Origin: an uncultured Planctomycetaceae bacterium
GTDB lineage: Bacteria > Planctomycetota > Planctomycetia > Planctomycetales > Planctomycetaceae
Assembly: GCA_903823545.1 (NCBI GenBank)
Contig: CAIJTL010000731.1
Location: 1 to 7,827, forward strand
Reading direction: 5' to 3'
Length of the DNA: 7,827 nucleotides
A program made the translations under genes and the position numbers. Positions 1-6,252 of the stretch are shown here, in pieces (the first letter of the stretch is position 1; each line of letters starts with the position of its first letter). A model generated the notes under the pieces. That model saw only the letters and a list, made by a program, of their open reading frames with translations. It was not told the origin of the DNA and did no database searches.

Positions 1-727
1 GGCCGAGCATTGTAGACTCAGTGTGATTGAACTGCGGCAATCGTGTCTCGGTACGTATGAAAGCGGGCTAGATTTTGTTCCAAATGCCGTTCGATTAGCC
101 GGCCTTGCGAGGCAATTTCCGAATGTGCAATTCAATATCGCCCTCAGTCTTCCTTGTTTAGGTGGCGTACTCTCGGTCGACAACTCGATGTTCATTGCAG
201 GCATGAATGCCGCTGTCGCGCTGGCTGGAACGCGGGCACCCCATTTAAGGCTCGTCGATTTGCAAACGCAGTCTGGTCAATTCACTGCCGACACTGTCGA
301 TCGCGTCGCGCAAGGCATTGCCAATTTGATGTCTGCGATATTGGACGTCGGAGGAATACTTTCGATCGAACACGCACGGCAGCCATGGAATTGGTTTCGT
401 TCCGCTTTTTCAGAAGCACGGTTGCGTCTTGGCAAGAATGCCGAACACCTTCAACTCTGTTTTGATCCATGCAACCTCTTGCTCACGGAACCGATCGAGC
501 AGGTTTCCGAGATTGTTGGATCGGTCGAGCTATCGACGCTATCAATGATTCACGTCAAGCAACGGCGCGACGGACTGGTCCAGCCAGACCTAGCCGAAGG
601 AGACCTCGATTGGCCGCTATTGATTGGCTTGTTGACTTCACGCGGATATCAGGGGCCGATCCTGTTTGAGATTGCGCCGCACTCAAATGTTTGGTCGCAT
701 TTGAATTCGGCGATCAATCACTTTTGA
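1..727 (+). CDS. Sugar phosphate isomerase/epimerase-like TIM-barrel protein (5' end cut by window)
   Basis: The reading frame is open from the left edge (first full codon at base 2) to TGA at 725-727. The gene therefore probably starts upstream, and the GTG at 23 is only the first in-window start codon. The protein looks like the xylose-isomerase-like (AP endonuclease family 2) TIM barrel. Counting from the GTG at 23, the four expected metal ligands sit on successive strands: Glu116 (in SIEH), Asp148 (in FDPCN), His187 (in IHVKQ) and Glu226 (in LFEI). A GDLDW segment lies before the last strand. This matches the family in which the metal-bound centre isomerises or epimerises sugars or related compounds. 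The substrate cannot be read from the sequence, and neighbours give no pathway. No signal peptide is visible in the part seen. The next gene converges on it, so it ends its transcription unit. The fold call is fairly safe; the specific activity is unknown. Confidence 0.75.
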   Translation, partial: AEHCRLSVIELRQSCLGTYESGLDFVPNAVRLAGLARQFPNVQFNIALSLPCLGGVLSVDNSMFIAGMNAAVALAGTRAPHLRLVDLQTQSGQFTADTVDRVAQGIANLMSAILDVGGILSIEHARQPWNWFRSAFSEARLRLGKNAEHLQLCFDPCNLLLTEPIEQVSEIVGSVELSTLSMIHVKQRRDGLVQPDLAEGDLDWPLLIGLLTSRGYQGPILFEIAPHSNVWSHLNSAINHF

Positions 728-772
728 TATCGCATTCTCGCCGATACCGCGTTACCCAAGGTCATTGAAACG

Positions 773-806
773 AAAAAAGCCGAAGAGATTTTGACACCCC
801 TTCGGC
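773..806 (-). terminator. Intrinsic terminator of the RRM gene
   Basis: On the minus strand a 7-bp perfect stem (bases 800-806 pair with 779-785, GCCGAAG/CTTCGGC) encloses a 14-base loop and is followed at once by six T residues (complement of the A-run 773-778). It lies about 30 bases after the stop codon of the glycine-rich RNA-binding protein gene. Read on the plus strand the hairpin lacks a following T-run, so it probably serves only the minus-strand gene. Confidence 0.8.
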
Positions 807-838
807 CTCTAAATTCATCAGTATTAACTGAGGATCGC

Positions 839-1168
839 TTAGCGACGGCCGTAGCCACCACCTCCACCGCCTCCTCCGTATCCACCGCGACCACCACCAC
901 CGCCGCCGCCACCGCGCTCTTCGCGAGGCTTAGCTTCATTGACGGTCAAAGGACGACCGCCGTGATCCTTCTCGTGCAGGCCACGGATCGCTTCGTTGGC
1001 GGAATTGTCATCCCCCATCTCGACGAAGCCGAAGCCCTTGCTGCGACCAGTGTCACGGTCTTGAATGACCTGAGCACTTCGCACTTGACCGAACTGACCG
1101 AACAGTCCTTCGAGATCTGAGCTCGTCACGTCGTAGCTCAAATTTCCTACGTACAACTTCTTTCCCAC
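839..1168 (-). CDS. Glycine-rich RRM RNA-binding protein (Rbp / cold-inducible type)
   Basis: This 109-residue protein has a single RNA recognition motif followed by a glycine-rich tail. RNP2 (LYVGNL) lies at residues 5-10 and RNP1 (KGFGFVEM) at 44-51. Residues 83-109 are almost all Gly with Arg and Tyr (EER, then two runs of eight Gly separated by RGGY, ending GYGRR). Bacterial proteins of this build bind single-stranded RNA through the aromatic residues of RNP1/RNP2. In cyanobacteria several are cold-induced, so a role as RNA chaperone is likely here by analogy only. I chose the GTG at 1168-1166 as start: it follows a GGAG ribosome-binding site (1179-1176) by 7 bases and gives the usual MGKKLYVGNL beginning. 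The frame is open further upstream to 1387, but that part is not RRM-like. An in-frame GTG at 1174 is only 1 base from the GGAG and so less likely. The gene is monocistronic and convergent with the TIM-barrel gene. Confidence 0.92.
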   Translation of the reverse strand: MGKKLYVGNLSYDVTSSDLEGLFGQFGQVRSAQVIQDRDTGRSKGFGFVEMGDDNSANEAIRGLHEKDHGGRPLTVNEAKPREERGGGGGGGGRGGYGGGGGGGGYGRR

Positions 1169-1724
1169 CGTCACACTCCAAGAAAAAGCCTGCCGACCCA
1201 TTAGGACTTTCCGGGTCGAATCGAAAGGGGTCAGATGTGGTGACCCGCCAGGTGGGAAAGGCGAATGAACAGGCAGCAGGCGGATCCTCGGAGAATCAAC
1301 GCTACGAATTGCGTCGTCAAACCAACCGCAGGCACTATAGGAGCATTGCCTCAGGACCGCGAGCGAGGAATCGCTTAAACTCCGCACTCGGTGAAATATG
1401 GCAAAATATATTACGTTGTTGGGCTCGTTGATGATTGCATGATCGAGGAGGTGAAGTCTGCATCAATCTAATCCTGCTTTCTAACAGCACAAATTGGCGA
1501 AACTGGGGCTTCTGAAGGTGAAGCGAGAGTGGCAAAGACTTGTTTTCAATTCGAGGCCGCCGGCCTACAGAAATCGCTACAGTCGAGCCGTTCGATCTCG
1601 GCAGATCAAATTGGGTCTACTTACACGTGCTTCGAGATTGGATTTCTCCAACGACTCGCATCATTTCGATAGGTGGAGCTCATGTTGCGGCTCGAAAGCG
1701 TCTTGCCAAAATCTCCACCAAGCC
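1169..1724. other. Intergenic stretch without a convincing gene
   Basis: This stretch separates the divergent RRM gene and tRNA-Gly. The RRM ribosome-binding site lies at 1179-1176 (minus strand) and a possible structured leader at about 1207-1260. Beyond these I see no tRNA, known RNA family, repeat array or insertion-sequence end. Short open frames exist (for example 1540-1728 plus, 62 codons from TTG) but have no ribosome-binding site or recognisable domain. A minus-strand promoter for the RRM gene must lie here, but I could not pick out hexamers with confidence. A sequence like TTGCCA on the minus strand near 1400 lacks a matching -10. Confidence 0.5.
1207..1260 (-). promoter_or_regulatory. 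Possible structured leader of the RRM gene with alternative hairpins
   Basis: About 40-90 bases upstream of the RRM start codon the leader holds competing inverted repeats. Bases 1207-1212 (CTTTCC) pair with 1255-1260 (GGAAAG), and 1212-1217 (CGGGTC) pair with 1242-1247 (GACCCG), together forming a bulged stem of about 11 bp. Alternatively 1228-1233 (GGGTCA) pairs with 1241-1246 (TGACCC) around a 7-base loop. The two forms cannot coexist because 1242-1246 is used in both. The repeats are visible in the sequence; the RNA-switch idea is inference. No known riboswitch family is recognised. Confidence 0.3.
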
Positions 1725-1754
1725 TTGACGCTTTTAGCCGTTTGCCGCTATATC
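1725..1754 (+). promoter_or_regulatory. Probable sigma-70-type promoter of tRNA-Gly
   Basis: A -35 hexamer TTGACG (1725-1730, 5 of 6 to consensus) is followed after 18 bases by a -10 hexamer TATATC (1749-1754, 4 of 6). Transcription would start near 1761, about 8 bases before the mature tRNA 5' end, a normal layout for a tRNA gene. The match is by eye and the spacing is one base longer than ideal. Confidence 0.5.
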
Positions 1755-1768
1755 CTTCCCCCACGTTC

Positions 1769-1840
1769 GCGGGAGTAACTCAGTGGTAGAGTACCACGTT
1801 GCCAACGTGGTTGTCGCGGGTTCGATCCCCGTCTCCCGCT
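1769..1840 (+). tRNA. tRNA-Gly (anticodon GCC)
   Basis: A complete 72-base cloverleaf can be folded. The acceptor stem is GCGGGAG (1769-1775) with CTCCCGC (1833-1839). The D stem is ACTC/GAGT. The anticodon stem CCACG/CGTGG carries the loop TTGCCAA, giving anticodon GCC, which reads GGC and GGU. The T arm is GCGGG, TTCGATC, CCCGT. The discriminator is T1840, as is usual for bacterial tRNA-Gly. CCA is not encoded (the next bases are CTT), so it must be added after transcription by CCA nucleotidyltransferase. The gene has its own likely promoter upstream and terminator downstream, so it looks like a single-gene transcript rather than part of the trigger factor unit. Confidence 0.97.
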
Positions 1841-1848
1841 CTTTCCAG

Positions 1849-1877
1849 ACTGGAGCTTCTCGGAGGTCCAGTTTTTT
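1849..1877 (+). terminator. Intrinsic terminator after tRNA-Gly
   Basis: ACTGGA (1849-1854) pairs with TCCAGT (1867-1872). After a bulged G an inner CTTC/GAGG stem closes on a TCG loop. A run of six T (1872-1877) overlaps the end of the stem. It sits 8 bases after the tRNA discriminator base and about 110 bases before the trigger factor gene, so it separates the two transcripts. Confidence 0.8.
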
Positions 1878-1988
1878 CATTTGTGGGCAGCGCGAGAGTG
1901 CTCCCTGCCGCCTTCGCAGATTTGCCGAGCGGTTACCACGTCGAGGATGTAGCGAGCGAAAGTTCCTACACCGCAGGAGAAAGACTCC

Positions 1989-3461
1989 ATGAGTACAGTC
2001 GCCGAACCTGAAACCACAACTGCCGAATCCGCCGACGTTCCTGCGACAACCGCTAAGGAAGAACCGGCTGCTTGGAAAATGACGCTGGGAGTTGATGTAC
2101 GCGACATTGGTCCGTGCAAGAAGCACGTTCGCGTAAAAGTTCCTGAAGCAGATATCAAGCACATTCGCAATTTTGTGCTCGATCAGATGAAGTCACGAGC
2201 TGCGGTCCCTGGGTTCCGTCCTGGTAAAGCCCCGCGCGAAATCGTTGCCAAACGATTTGGTCGCGAATTGATGGATGAACTCAAGCAAAAGGTGTTGATC
2301 GGTAGCCTTGAGCAGCTTTCGCAAGACACGAATATCGAACCGATTAACGAGCCGGATTTGGATGTTGAGAATCTGACGATTCCGGATTTCGGTGATTTTG
2401 AATACGACTTCCAAGTCGAAGTTCGCCCGAATTTTGAATTGCCCTCTTACGATCAAATCAAGATTAATCGTCCGAATCGAGAAGTTGTTCCGTCAGATAT
2501 CGACGAGGCTCAGCTCCGATTTTTGGAGCAATATGCGGAGCACGTTCCGACAGAAGAGCCTGCTCAGCCAGGTGACTTTGTTCGACTCTCGGCAACCTTC
2601 ACTTACAACAACGCAGTGTTACGTGAAGTTGAGAATCTCTCAGTTCGAATCCGGTCAATTCTTCGCTTTGAAGATGGAGAAGTCGTTGATTTCGACAAGC
2701 TCATGACGGGTGCGAAGAAGGGGGACACTCGCCAAGGAACGATCAAGATCTCGCGTGAAGCCGAAAACTTGGAAATGCGTGGTGAGAAGGTCGTGGTTGA
2801 CTTTGAGGTTCAGGAAGTGAACCACGTCAAGCTGCCGGAAATTAACAAGGCGTTGTTGCAGCGAGTTGGCGTTGAGACGCTTGACGAACTCCGAATTGAG
2901 CTTGAACAAGCGTTGCAACGTCAAGTTCAATACGACCAGCGACAAGCTGTGCGGAAGCAAGTGCTCGAAAAGATCACTGAGTCTGCTTCGTGGGAATTGC
3001 CGGAAGACCTTGTGCTCAAGCAGGTCGAAAATGCAATGTATCGAGAAGTGCTGGAAATGCAGCAAGCGGGTTACACGCCGCAAGAAATCAAAGTGAAAGA
3101 GAACGAACTTCGTCAACGACAAGTTTCAATGACTCGTCACGCGATGAAAGAGCACTTCATTCTCGACAAGATTGCGACAGTCGAAGGGATCGAGGTCACC
3201 CAATACGACATCGACACTGAGCTGCTCTACATGGCAATGGCTCGTGGTGAAAACGTTCGCCGTTTGCGCGCTCGGTTGGAAAAGACCGGGGTTATCGAAA
3301 ATCTCGAAGCGCAAATTCGGGAACGAAAAGCGGTCGACGTGATTCTTTCGAAGGCTGTCTTTGAAGAAATCCCAATGGACAACACAAGCACGACCAATGT
3401 GGAAGCGGTTGAGCTTGAAGTCTGCCACAACCCGGATGAGCCAGTTGGCCTGAAGGCTTAG
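1989..3461 (+). CDS. tig: Trigger factor, ribosome-associated chaperone
   Basis: Trigger factor docks at the ribosome exit tunnel and shields nascent chains. The ATG at 1989 is preceded by AGGAG (1975-1979) with 9 bases spacing, giving 490 residues, longer than the roughly 430 typical of the family. A Thr/Ala/Glu-rich extension of about 30 residues comes first. The N-terminal ribosome-binding domain follows at about 31-150, with the signature GFRPGK at residues 75-80 and the APR after it. A FKBP-like middle domain lies at about 194-280 and the SurA-like C-terminal chaperone arms at about 283-465, ending in an acidic tail. The middle domain is degenerate: the family's IPGFE-type segment is replaced by EVVDFDKLM (231-239) and the dG..fegG loop is missing, so prolyl isomerase activity may be lost. 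The gene stands alone between the tRNA-Gly terminator and its own terminator. No clpP or clpX follows, unlike in many bacteria. Family assignment is very safe; loss of isomerase activity is inference. Confidence 0.96.
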   Translation: MSTVAEPETTTAESADVPATTAKEEPAAWKMTLGVDVRDIGPCKKHVRVKVPEADIKHIRNFVLDQMKSRAAVPGFRPGKAPREIVAKRFGRELMDELKQKVLIGSLEQLSQDTNIEPINEPDLDVENLTIPDFGDFEYDFQVEVRPNFELPSYDQIKINRPNREVVPSDIDEAQLRFLEQYAEHVPTEEPAQPGDFVRLSATFTYNNAVLREVENLSVRIRSILRFEDGEVVDFDKLMTGAKKGDTRQGTIKISREAENLEMRGEKVVVDFEVQEVNHVKLPEINKALLQRVGVETLDELRIELEQALQRQVQYDQRQAVRKQVLEKITESASWELPEDLVLKQVENAMYREVLEMQQAGYTPQEIKVKENELRQRQVSMTRHAMKEHFILDKIATVEGIEVTQYDIDTELLYMAMARGENVRRLRARLEKTGVIENLEAQIRERKAVDVILSKAVFEEIPMDNTSTTNVEAVELEVCHNPDEPVGLKA

Positions 3462-3488
3462 TTTCAGGCGTTTGGCGGAACGCTAAAT

Positions 3489-3532
3489 ACCAACGAAAAG
3501 AGCACGCGATTTCGCGTGCTCTTTTCGTTGGT
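3489..3532. terminator. Bidirectional intrinsic terminator between convergent genes
   Basis: A perfect 20-bp inverted repeat (3489-3508 with 3513-3532) closes on the tetraloop ATTT. Its core GAGCACGCG/CGCGTGCTC is flanked by AAAA on the left (3496-3499) and TTTT on the right (3522-3525), so a strong GC stem followed by a U-run forms on either strand. It lies 27 bases after the trigger factor stop and about 80 bases after the stop of the minus-strand lipoprotein gene, so it can end transcription from both sides. Confidence 0.85.
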
Positions 3533-3614
3533 GTTTGACGCTAATCAGCAAACCGGCGAATGGTTTATCAATCTTGAGGAGAGGCATCCGCTGCGGGTCA
3601 TGCAAAGCGAAGGC

Positions 3615-4484
3615 TCAGCGTTGGTGGCTAGCAGGCTGGATTGAATTCAGGGATGTGACGTATGTCAGATACCGGGACCGAGCGTGTGGCAATGTTTCGT
3701 CCAGGCGAGCACTGAGTGTTTGCGGATGTGGATTGTCTCGAAGTTCTTGGAGGTAATCGAGCAGGATCTGCTTTGAGTCTTCGGAACCACGCAACAAGAA
3801 ATGGACCCAGGACCAAGACTCTTGATAGTCCGCTCGCTGCATTTGGGCGACTTCCTGCAACGATTCCAAACGATCAAGGTCCGGCTGCCAGCCGTTCGAA
3901 ATGGCCGTGCTGAGCTGTCTCGGGTAATCGCGGTGCATCGCATTGGGCGTCAGTCGAGGAACCTCGAAGTATTCAGCGAGTCCTTCATCCAGCCACAGCG
4001 GCACTTCTTTGAGTTGTGCGTGCAACAGGCCGTGCGTGAATTCATGCCGCAGGTCTTCTTGGATACTGGTACCCCAGAATGTGTAGACCGCAAGTTCCTT
4101 CGGCGTCCCCACAAAATACGCTCGGCGCGGCGGCAAGCCGGGATAGGCCGCGTTGAGGTACTGCTGGTATCGTGCCTTATCACTGAAAACATAGACCACG
4201 ACTTCACGACCTTCGAGCGGAAGCTGCAACTCCTTAGCGACATCCTGGCGAAGTTGAATCAGATCTTGGATGAGTTCGTGATCTTTCTTCAATTCGACAT
4301 CGCTGATGACCTGAAGTTGTTCCGATCTCACAGAATGTTTCACGGGAAGACGTGCGGTTTCTGGCCTGCCCGTGCGACATCCACCAATCGCCAGCAACAA
4401 TAGGCTGGCAACAAAAAAAGACGGCGCGAGCGACGCTCGCCCAGTTTCGTTCGTAGGTCTGCTGTGACGGAAGCTCGACATCAT
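3615..4484 (-). CDS. Lipoprotein zinc metallopeptidase (gluzincin, peptidase MA-like / DUF1570-like)
   Basis: This 289-residue protein begins with a basic segment and a hydrophobic stretch (about 21-34) ending in a lipobox, IGGC, with the lipidated Cys at 36. It is therefore probably a lipoprotein facing the periplasm. The zinc-binding motif HEFTH lies at 147-151 and the downstream WLDEGLAEYFE at 164-174. This H-E-x-x-H plus Glu arrangement is that of gluzincins, where His147, His151 and Glu167 would bind zinc and Glu148 act in catalysis. The region before it (about 93-135) matches the substrate-edge strands that precede the helix in the MA-like families. Substrate unknown. The ATG at 4484 overlaps the stop of the upstream gene by one base (TAATG); a second ATG at 4481 is equally possible. 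No strong ribosome-binding site precedes it, so translation is probably coupled to the upstream gene. Family call good, precise family name less certain. Confidence 0.85.
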   Translation of the reverse strand: MMSSFRHSRPTNETGRASLAPSFFVASLLLLAIGGCRTGRPETARLPVKHSVRSEQLQVISDVELKKDHELIQDLIQLRQDVAKELQLPLEGREVVVYVFSDKARYQQYLNAAYPGLPPRRAYFVGTPKELAVYTFWGTSIQEDLRHEFTHGLLHAQLKEVPLWLDEGLAEYFEVPRLTPNAMHRDYPRQLSTAISNGWQPDLDRLESLQEVAQMQRADYQESWSWVHFLLRGSEDSKQILLDYLQELRDNPHPQTLSARLDETLPHARSRYLTYVTSLNSIQPASHQR

Positions 4485-4849
4485 TACTGCCGTTCGACAG
4501 AAAAGGGGACATCGAAAGTCGTATCATCCGGCTTCCTGAGGTCGTCAGTCCCGCTGTTTTTTTCGCCGAAAATTTTGTCCTTCCAGCGAGCAGTGACCGA
4601 CTTGCGAACTAAGTCCGCCTTTCCGTTGAGCACGAGCGCCTTCACAAGTTCGGGATGTTTTGCCCATTCGGACGTCGTCCATTCCCGGACATCCACATAC
4701 GCATCAACCAGCGCGGCAGCGGGCTTCGGAATGAAGACCATTCCGTAGATTCCGTCATCTTTTGTTCGGATGACATGAAACTTAAATGCTGTGAACATCG
4801 CGGCTGCTCCCAGCAGCGCACCAAACACCATCGCAATCAGCCGTCGCAT
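4484..4849 (-). CDS. Small membrane-anchored protein of unknown function
   Basis: I do not recognise a named family. The predicted protein has 121 residues. Residues about 5-22 are a hydrophobic, Ala/Gly-rich segment after MRR, which fits a single N-terminal membrane anchor (or uncleaved signal) with the rest outside the cytoplasm. The soluble part contains a YGMVFIPKPAAALVDAYVDVREW segment, a helical stretch with many Ala/Leu and Lys, and ends in a charged tail rich in Asp, Lys and Arg. The start at 4849 is chosen because AAGGAG lies 9 bases upstream. The frame runs on to 4939, but that part has no hydrophobic or conserved look. The stop overlaps the start of the metallopeptidase lipoprotein by one base, so the two are probably made together and may act together at the envelope. 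Coding status is supported by the ribosome-binding site, the membrane segment and this coupling. Confidence 0.75.
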   Translation of the reverse strand: MRRLIAMVFGALLGAAAMFTAFKFHVIRTKDDGIYGMVFIPKPAAALVDAYVDVREWTTSEWAKHPELVKALVLNGKADLVRKSVTARWKDKIFGEKNSGTDDLRKPDDTTFDVPFSVERQ

Positions 4850-5126
4850 GAGTTCCCTCTCCTTGCAGGCGACCGGGATACCCCGGAAGGGGCGGGAATG
4901 TCCCAAAATCCCTGATTTGCCACAAGACGAGGGAGACACGCTCTGCCTCCACGATTTGCGGTAAACTCCTCAAAAGGTTTTCGGAGCAAAAGGAGAATGC
5001 AGTCGCGTTCCCTTGCCTGTCTGGCGTTGGCTTGAAACGATGCCGCGATGGAGATTTGAAAGTGCATCCCGCAAATATCAGATTTGAAGTTTGAGTTCCG
5101 AATTTCACCACTCGAAAGGTTTGACC
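4850..5126. other. Divergent promoter region between the membrane protein gene and the ThuA-like gene
   Basis: These 277 bases separate two divergent starts and should hold both promoters. I could not identify hexamers convincingly. A small perfect hairpin, CCGGG (4873-4877) with CCCGG (4882-4886) around a four-base loop, lies in the leader of the minus-strand gene just upstream of its ribosome-binding site. AAAGG at 5115-5119 is the ribosome-binding site of the plus-strand gene. No gene or repeat is seen here. Confidence 0.45.
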
Positions 5127-6164
5127 GTGAAGCTTCGATTGCCCCTGTGGTTGATGGTCGTTGGTTTTGGGCTTGGTTTAATCGCGTCGACAGCAAACGC
5201 TGCTGATCCGTGGCTCGTTTTTGAAGGTGGCGATGGACCGGGTAAGGGGAAGCACATCGTCCTCATCAGCGGCGATGACGAATACCGTTCAGAAGAGGCG
5301 TTGCCACAATTGGCGAAGATTCTGTCCAAGCATCACGGCTTCAAATGCACGGTTTTATTCTCCATTGATCCAGAGACAGGTTTCGTTAAGCCAAATCACG
5401 ACGACAAGTCTCCGGATCACACGCCCGGTATTGAGGCGTTGAAAACCGCCGATCTCGCAGTGCTCGGACTGCGGTTTCGCAATTTCCCAGACGATCAGAT
5501 GCAGCATTTTGTCGATTACATCGAATCTGGGAAACCAGTAATCGGACTGCGAACCTCGACGCATTCTTTCAACATTCCCAAAGGGAGCAAGTTTGCGAAA
5601 TACGGCTGGACTTATGGCGGCAAAGAATACGAGCAGGGATTCGGACGGCAGGTGCTCGGGGAGACTTGGATCAGCCATCATGGTCATCATGGCAAACAGG
5701 GAACTCGTGGCATTGTCGCTACCGGACAAGAGAAGCATCCGATTCTGCGCGGGATCAAAACCGGTGACGTGTTCGGCACAACTGACGTTTACGGAGTGCG
5801 ACTGCCGTTGCCGGGTGACAGTCAGCCTCTCGTGCTCGGCCAAATCACCGAGACATTGAAGGACGACAGCAAAGGAATCGAAGGGGAGAAGAACAACCCG
5901 ATGATGCCGGTAGCTTGGACGAAGTCTTACAAAAGCGAATCGGGCAAGGTCGCTCGCGTCTTCACCAGCACGATGGGTGCTTCCGAAGATTTGCAGTGGG
6001 AGGGGACTCGCCGCCTGATCGTCAACGCCTGCTATTGGTGCTTGTCGATGGAAGACAAGATTGCGGAGAAATCAAAGGTCGATGTTGTCGGCGACTTCAA
6101 ACCTATGCACTTTGGCTTCGGCACATTTAAGAAGGGTGTGAAGCCGGAAGACTATTTGAAATAG
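5127..6164 (+). CDS. Secreted ThuA-like domain protein
   Basis: The product of 345 residues begins with a signal peptide: Lys and Arg, a hydrophobic core (about 5-20) and ANA at 23-25 before the likely cleavage site. It is therefore exported. The body fits the ThuA-like fold, a class I glutamine-amidotransferase-like domain. An opening strand KHIVLISGDDEYRSEEALP lies at 42-60, a middle ADLAVLGLRFRNF at 98-110, then a PVIGLRTSTHSF strand near 127-138 and a late GKVARVFTSTMGAS at about 284-297. Proteins of this domain are often found with sugar catabolism genes, and planctomycetes carry many secreted copies; the reaction is not established. A histidine cluster (SHHGHHG, 173-179) could bind a metal, which is inference. 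I chose GTG 5127 because AAAGG sits 7 bases upstream and it gives a clean signal peptide; the frame also opens at TTG 5091. No nearby sugar gene helps. Confidence 0.85.
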   Translation: MKLRLPLWLMVVGFGLGLIASTANAADPWLVFEGGDGPGKGKHIVLISGDDEYRSEEALPQLAKILSKHHGFKCTVLFSIDPETGFVKPNHDDKSPDHTPGIEALKTADLAVLGLRFRNFPDDQMQHFVDYIESGKPVIGLRTSTHSFNIPKGSKFAKYGWTYGGKEYEQGFGRQVLGETWISHHGHHGKQGTRGIVATGQEKHPILRGIKTGDVFGTTDVYGVRLPLPGDSQPLVLGQITETLKDDSKGIEGEKNNPMMPVAWTKSYKSESGKVARVFTSTMGASEDLQWEGTRRLIVNACYWCLSMEDKIAEKSKVDVVGDFKPMHFGFGTFKKGVKPEDYLK

Positions 6165-6176
6165 ACTGAATTGGCC

Positions 6177-6219
6177 GGCGAGTTCGTGAGAGCGGACTCG
6201 TTATTTCGAGTGCCTCGCC
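6177..6219. promoter_or_regulatory. Inverted repeats upstream of the antitoxin gene, candidate operator
   Basis: The 88-base gap between the ThuA-like gene and the antitoxin contains a nested dyad. GGCGAG (6177-6182) pairs with CTCGCC (6214-6219), and inside it ACTCG (6196-6200) pairs with CGAGT (6207-6211). CGAGT also occurs as a direct repeat at 6179-6183. ParD-type antitoxins commonly bind such repeats and repress their own operon, so this could be the operator. No T-run follows, so a terminator for the ThuA-like gene is less likely. No clear -35/-10 pair is visible. Confidence 0.3.
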
Positions 6220-6252
6220 AACGACACGAAGGCAAACATTGGAGAATTTGAC

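Noticed and set aside
791..1120. 109-codon plus-strand open frame rich in Thr and Ala
   Set aside because: It is antisense to the glycine-rich RRM gene; its composition is simply the complement of the glycine codons.
1169..1387. Upstream extension of the RRM reading frame
   Set aside because: The extra residues do not resemble an RRM protein, and the GTG at 1168 has a well-placed ribosome-binding site.
1540..1728. 62-codon open frame on the plus strand, starting TTG
   Set aside because: There is no ribosome-binding site or known motif. It ends in the likely tRNA promoter region. It could be a gene remnant, but nothing supports that.
1769..1840. tRNA-Gly as an attachment site for an integrated element
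   Set aside because: No integrase gene and no repeated tRNA 3' end are seen in the window.
1920..1945. tRNA-like string GCCGAGCGGTTA before trigger factor
   Set aside because: It resembles the D arm of a class II tRNA, but no acceptor, anticodon or T arm can be folded around it.
1734..2162. 142-codon open frame on the minus strand
   Set aside because: It overlaps the tRNA-Gly, its terminator and the start of trigger factor on the opposite strand, and shows no recognisable domain.
3801..4403. 200-codon open frame on the plus strand
   Set aside because: It lies wholly antisense to the lipoprotein metallopeptidase gene, whose motifs and lipobox are clear. It has no recognisable domain.
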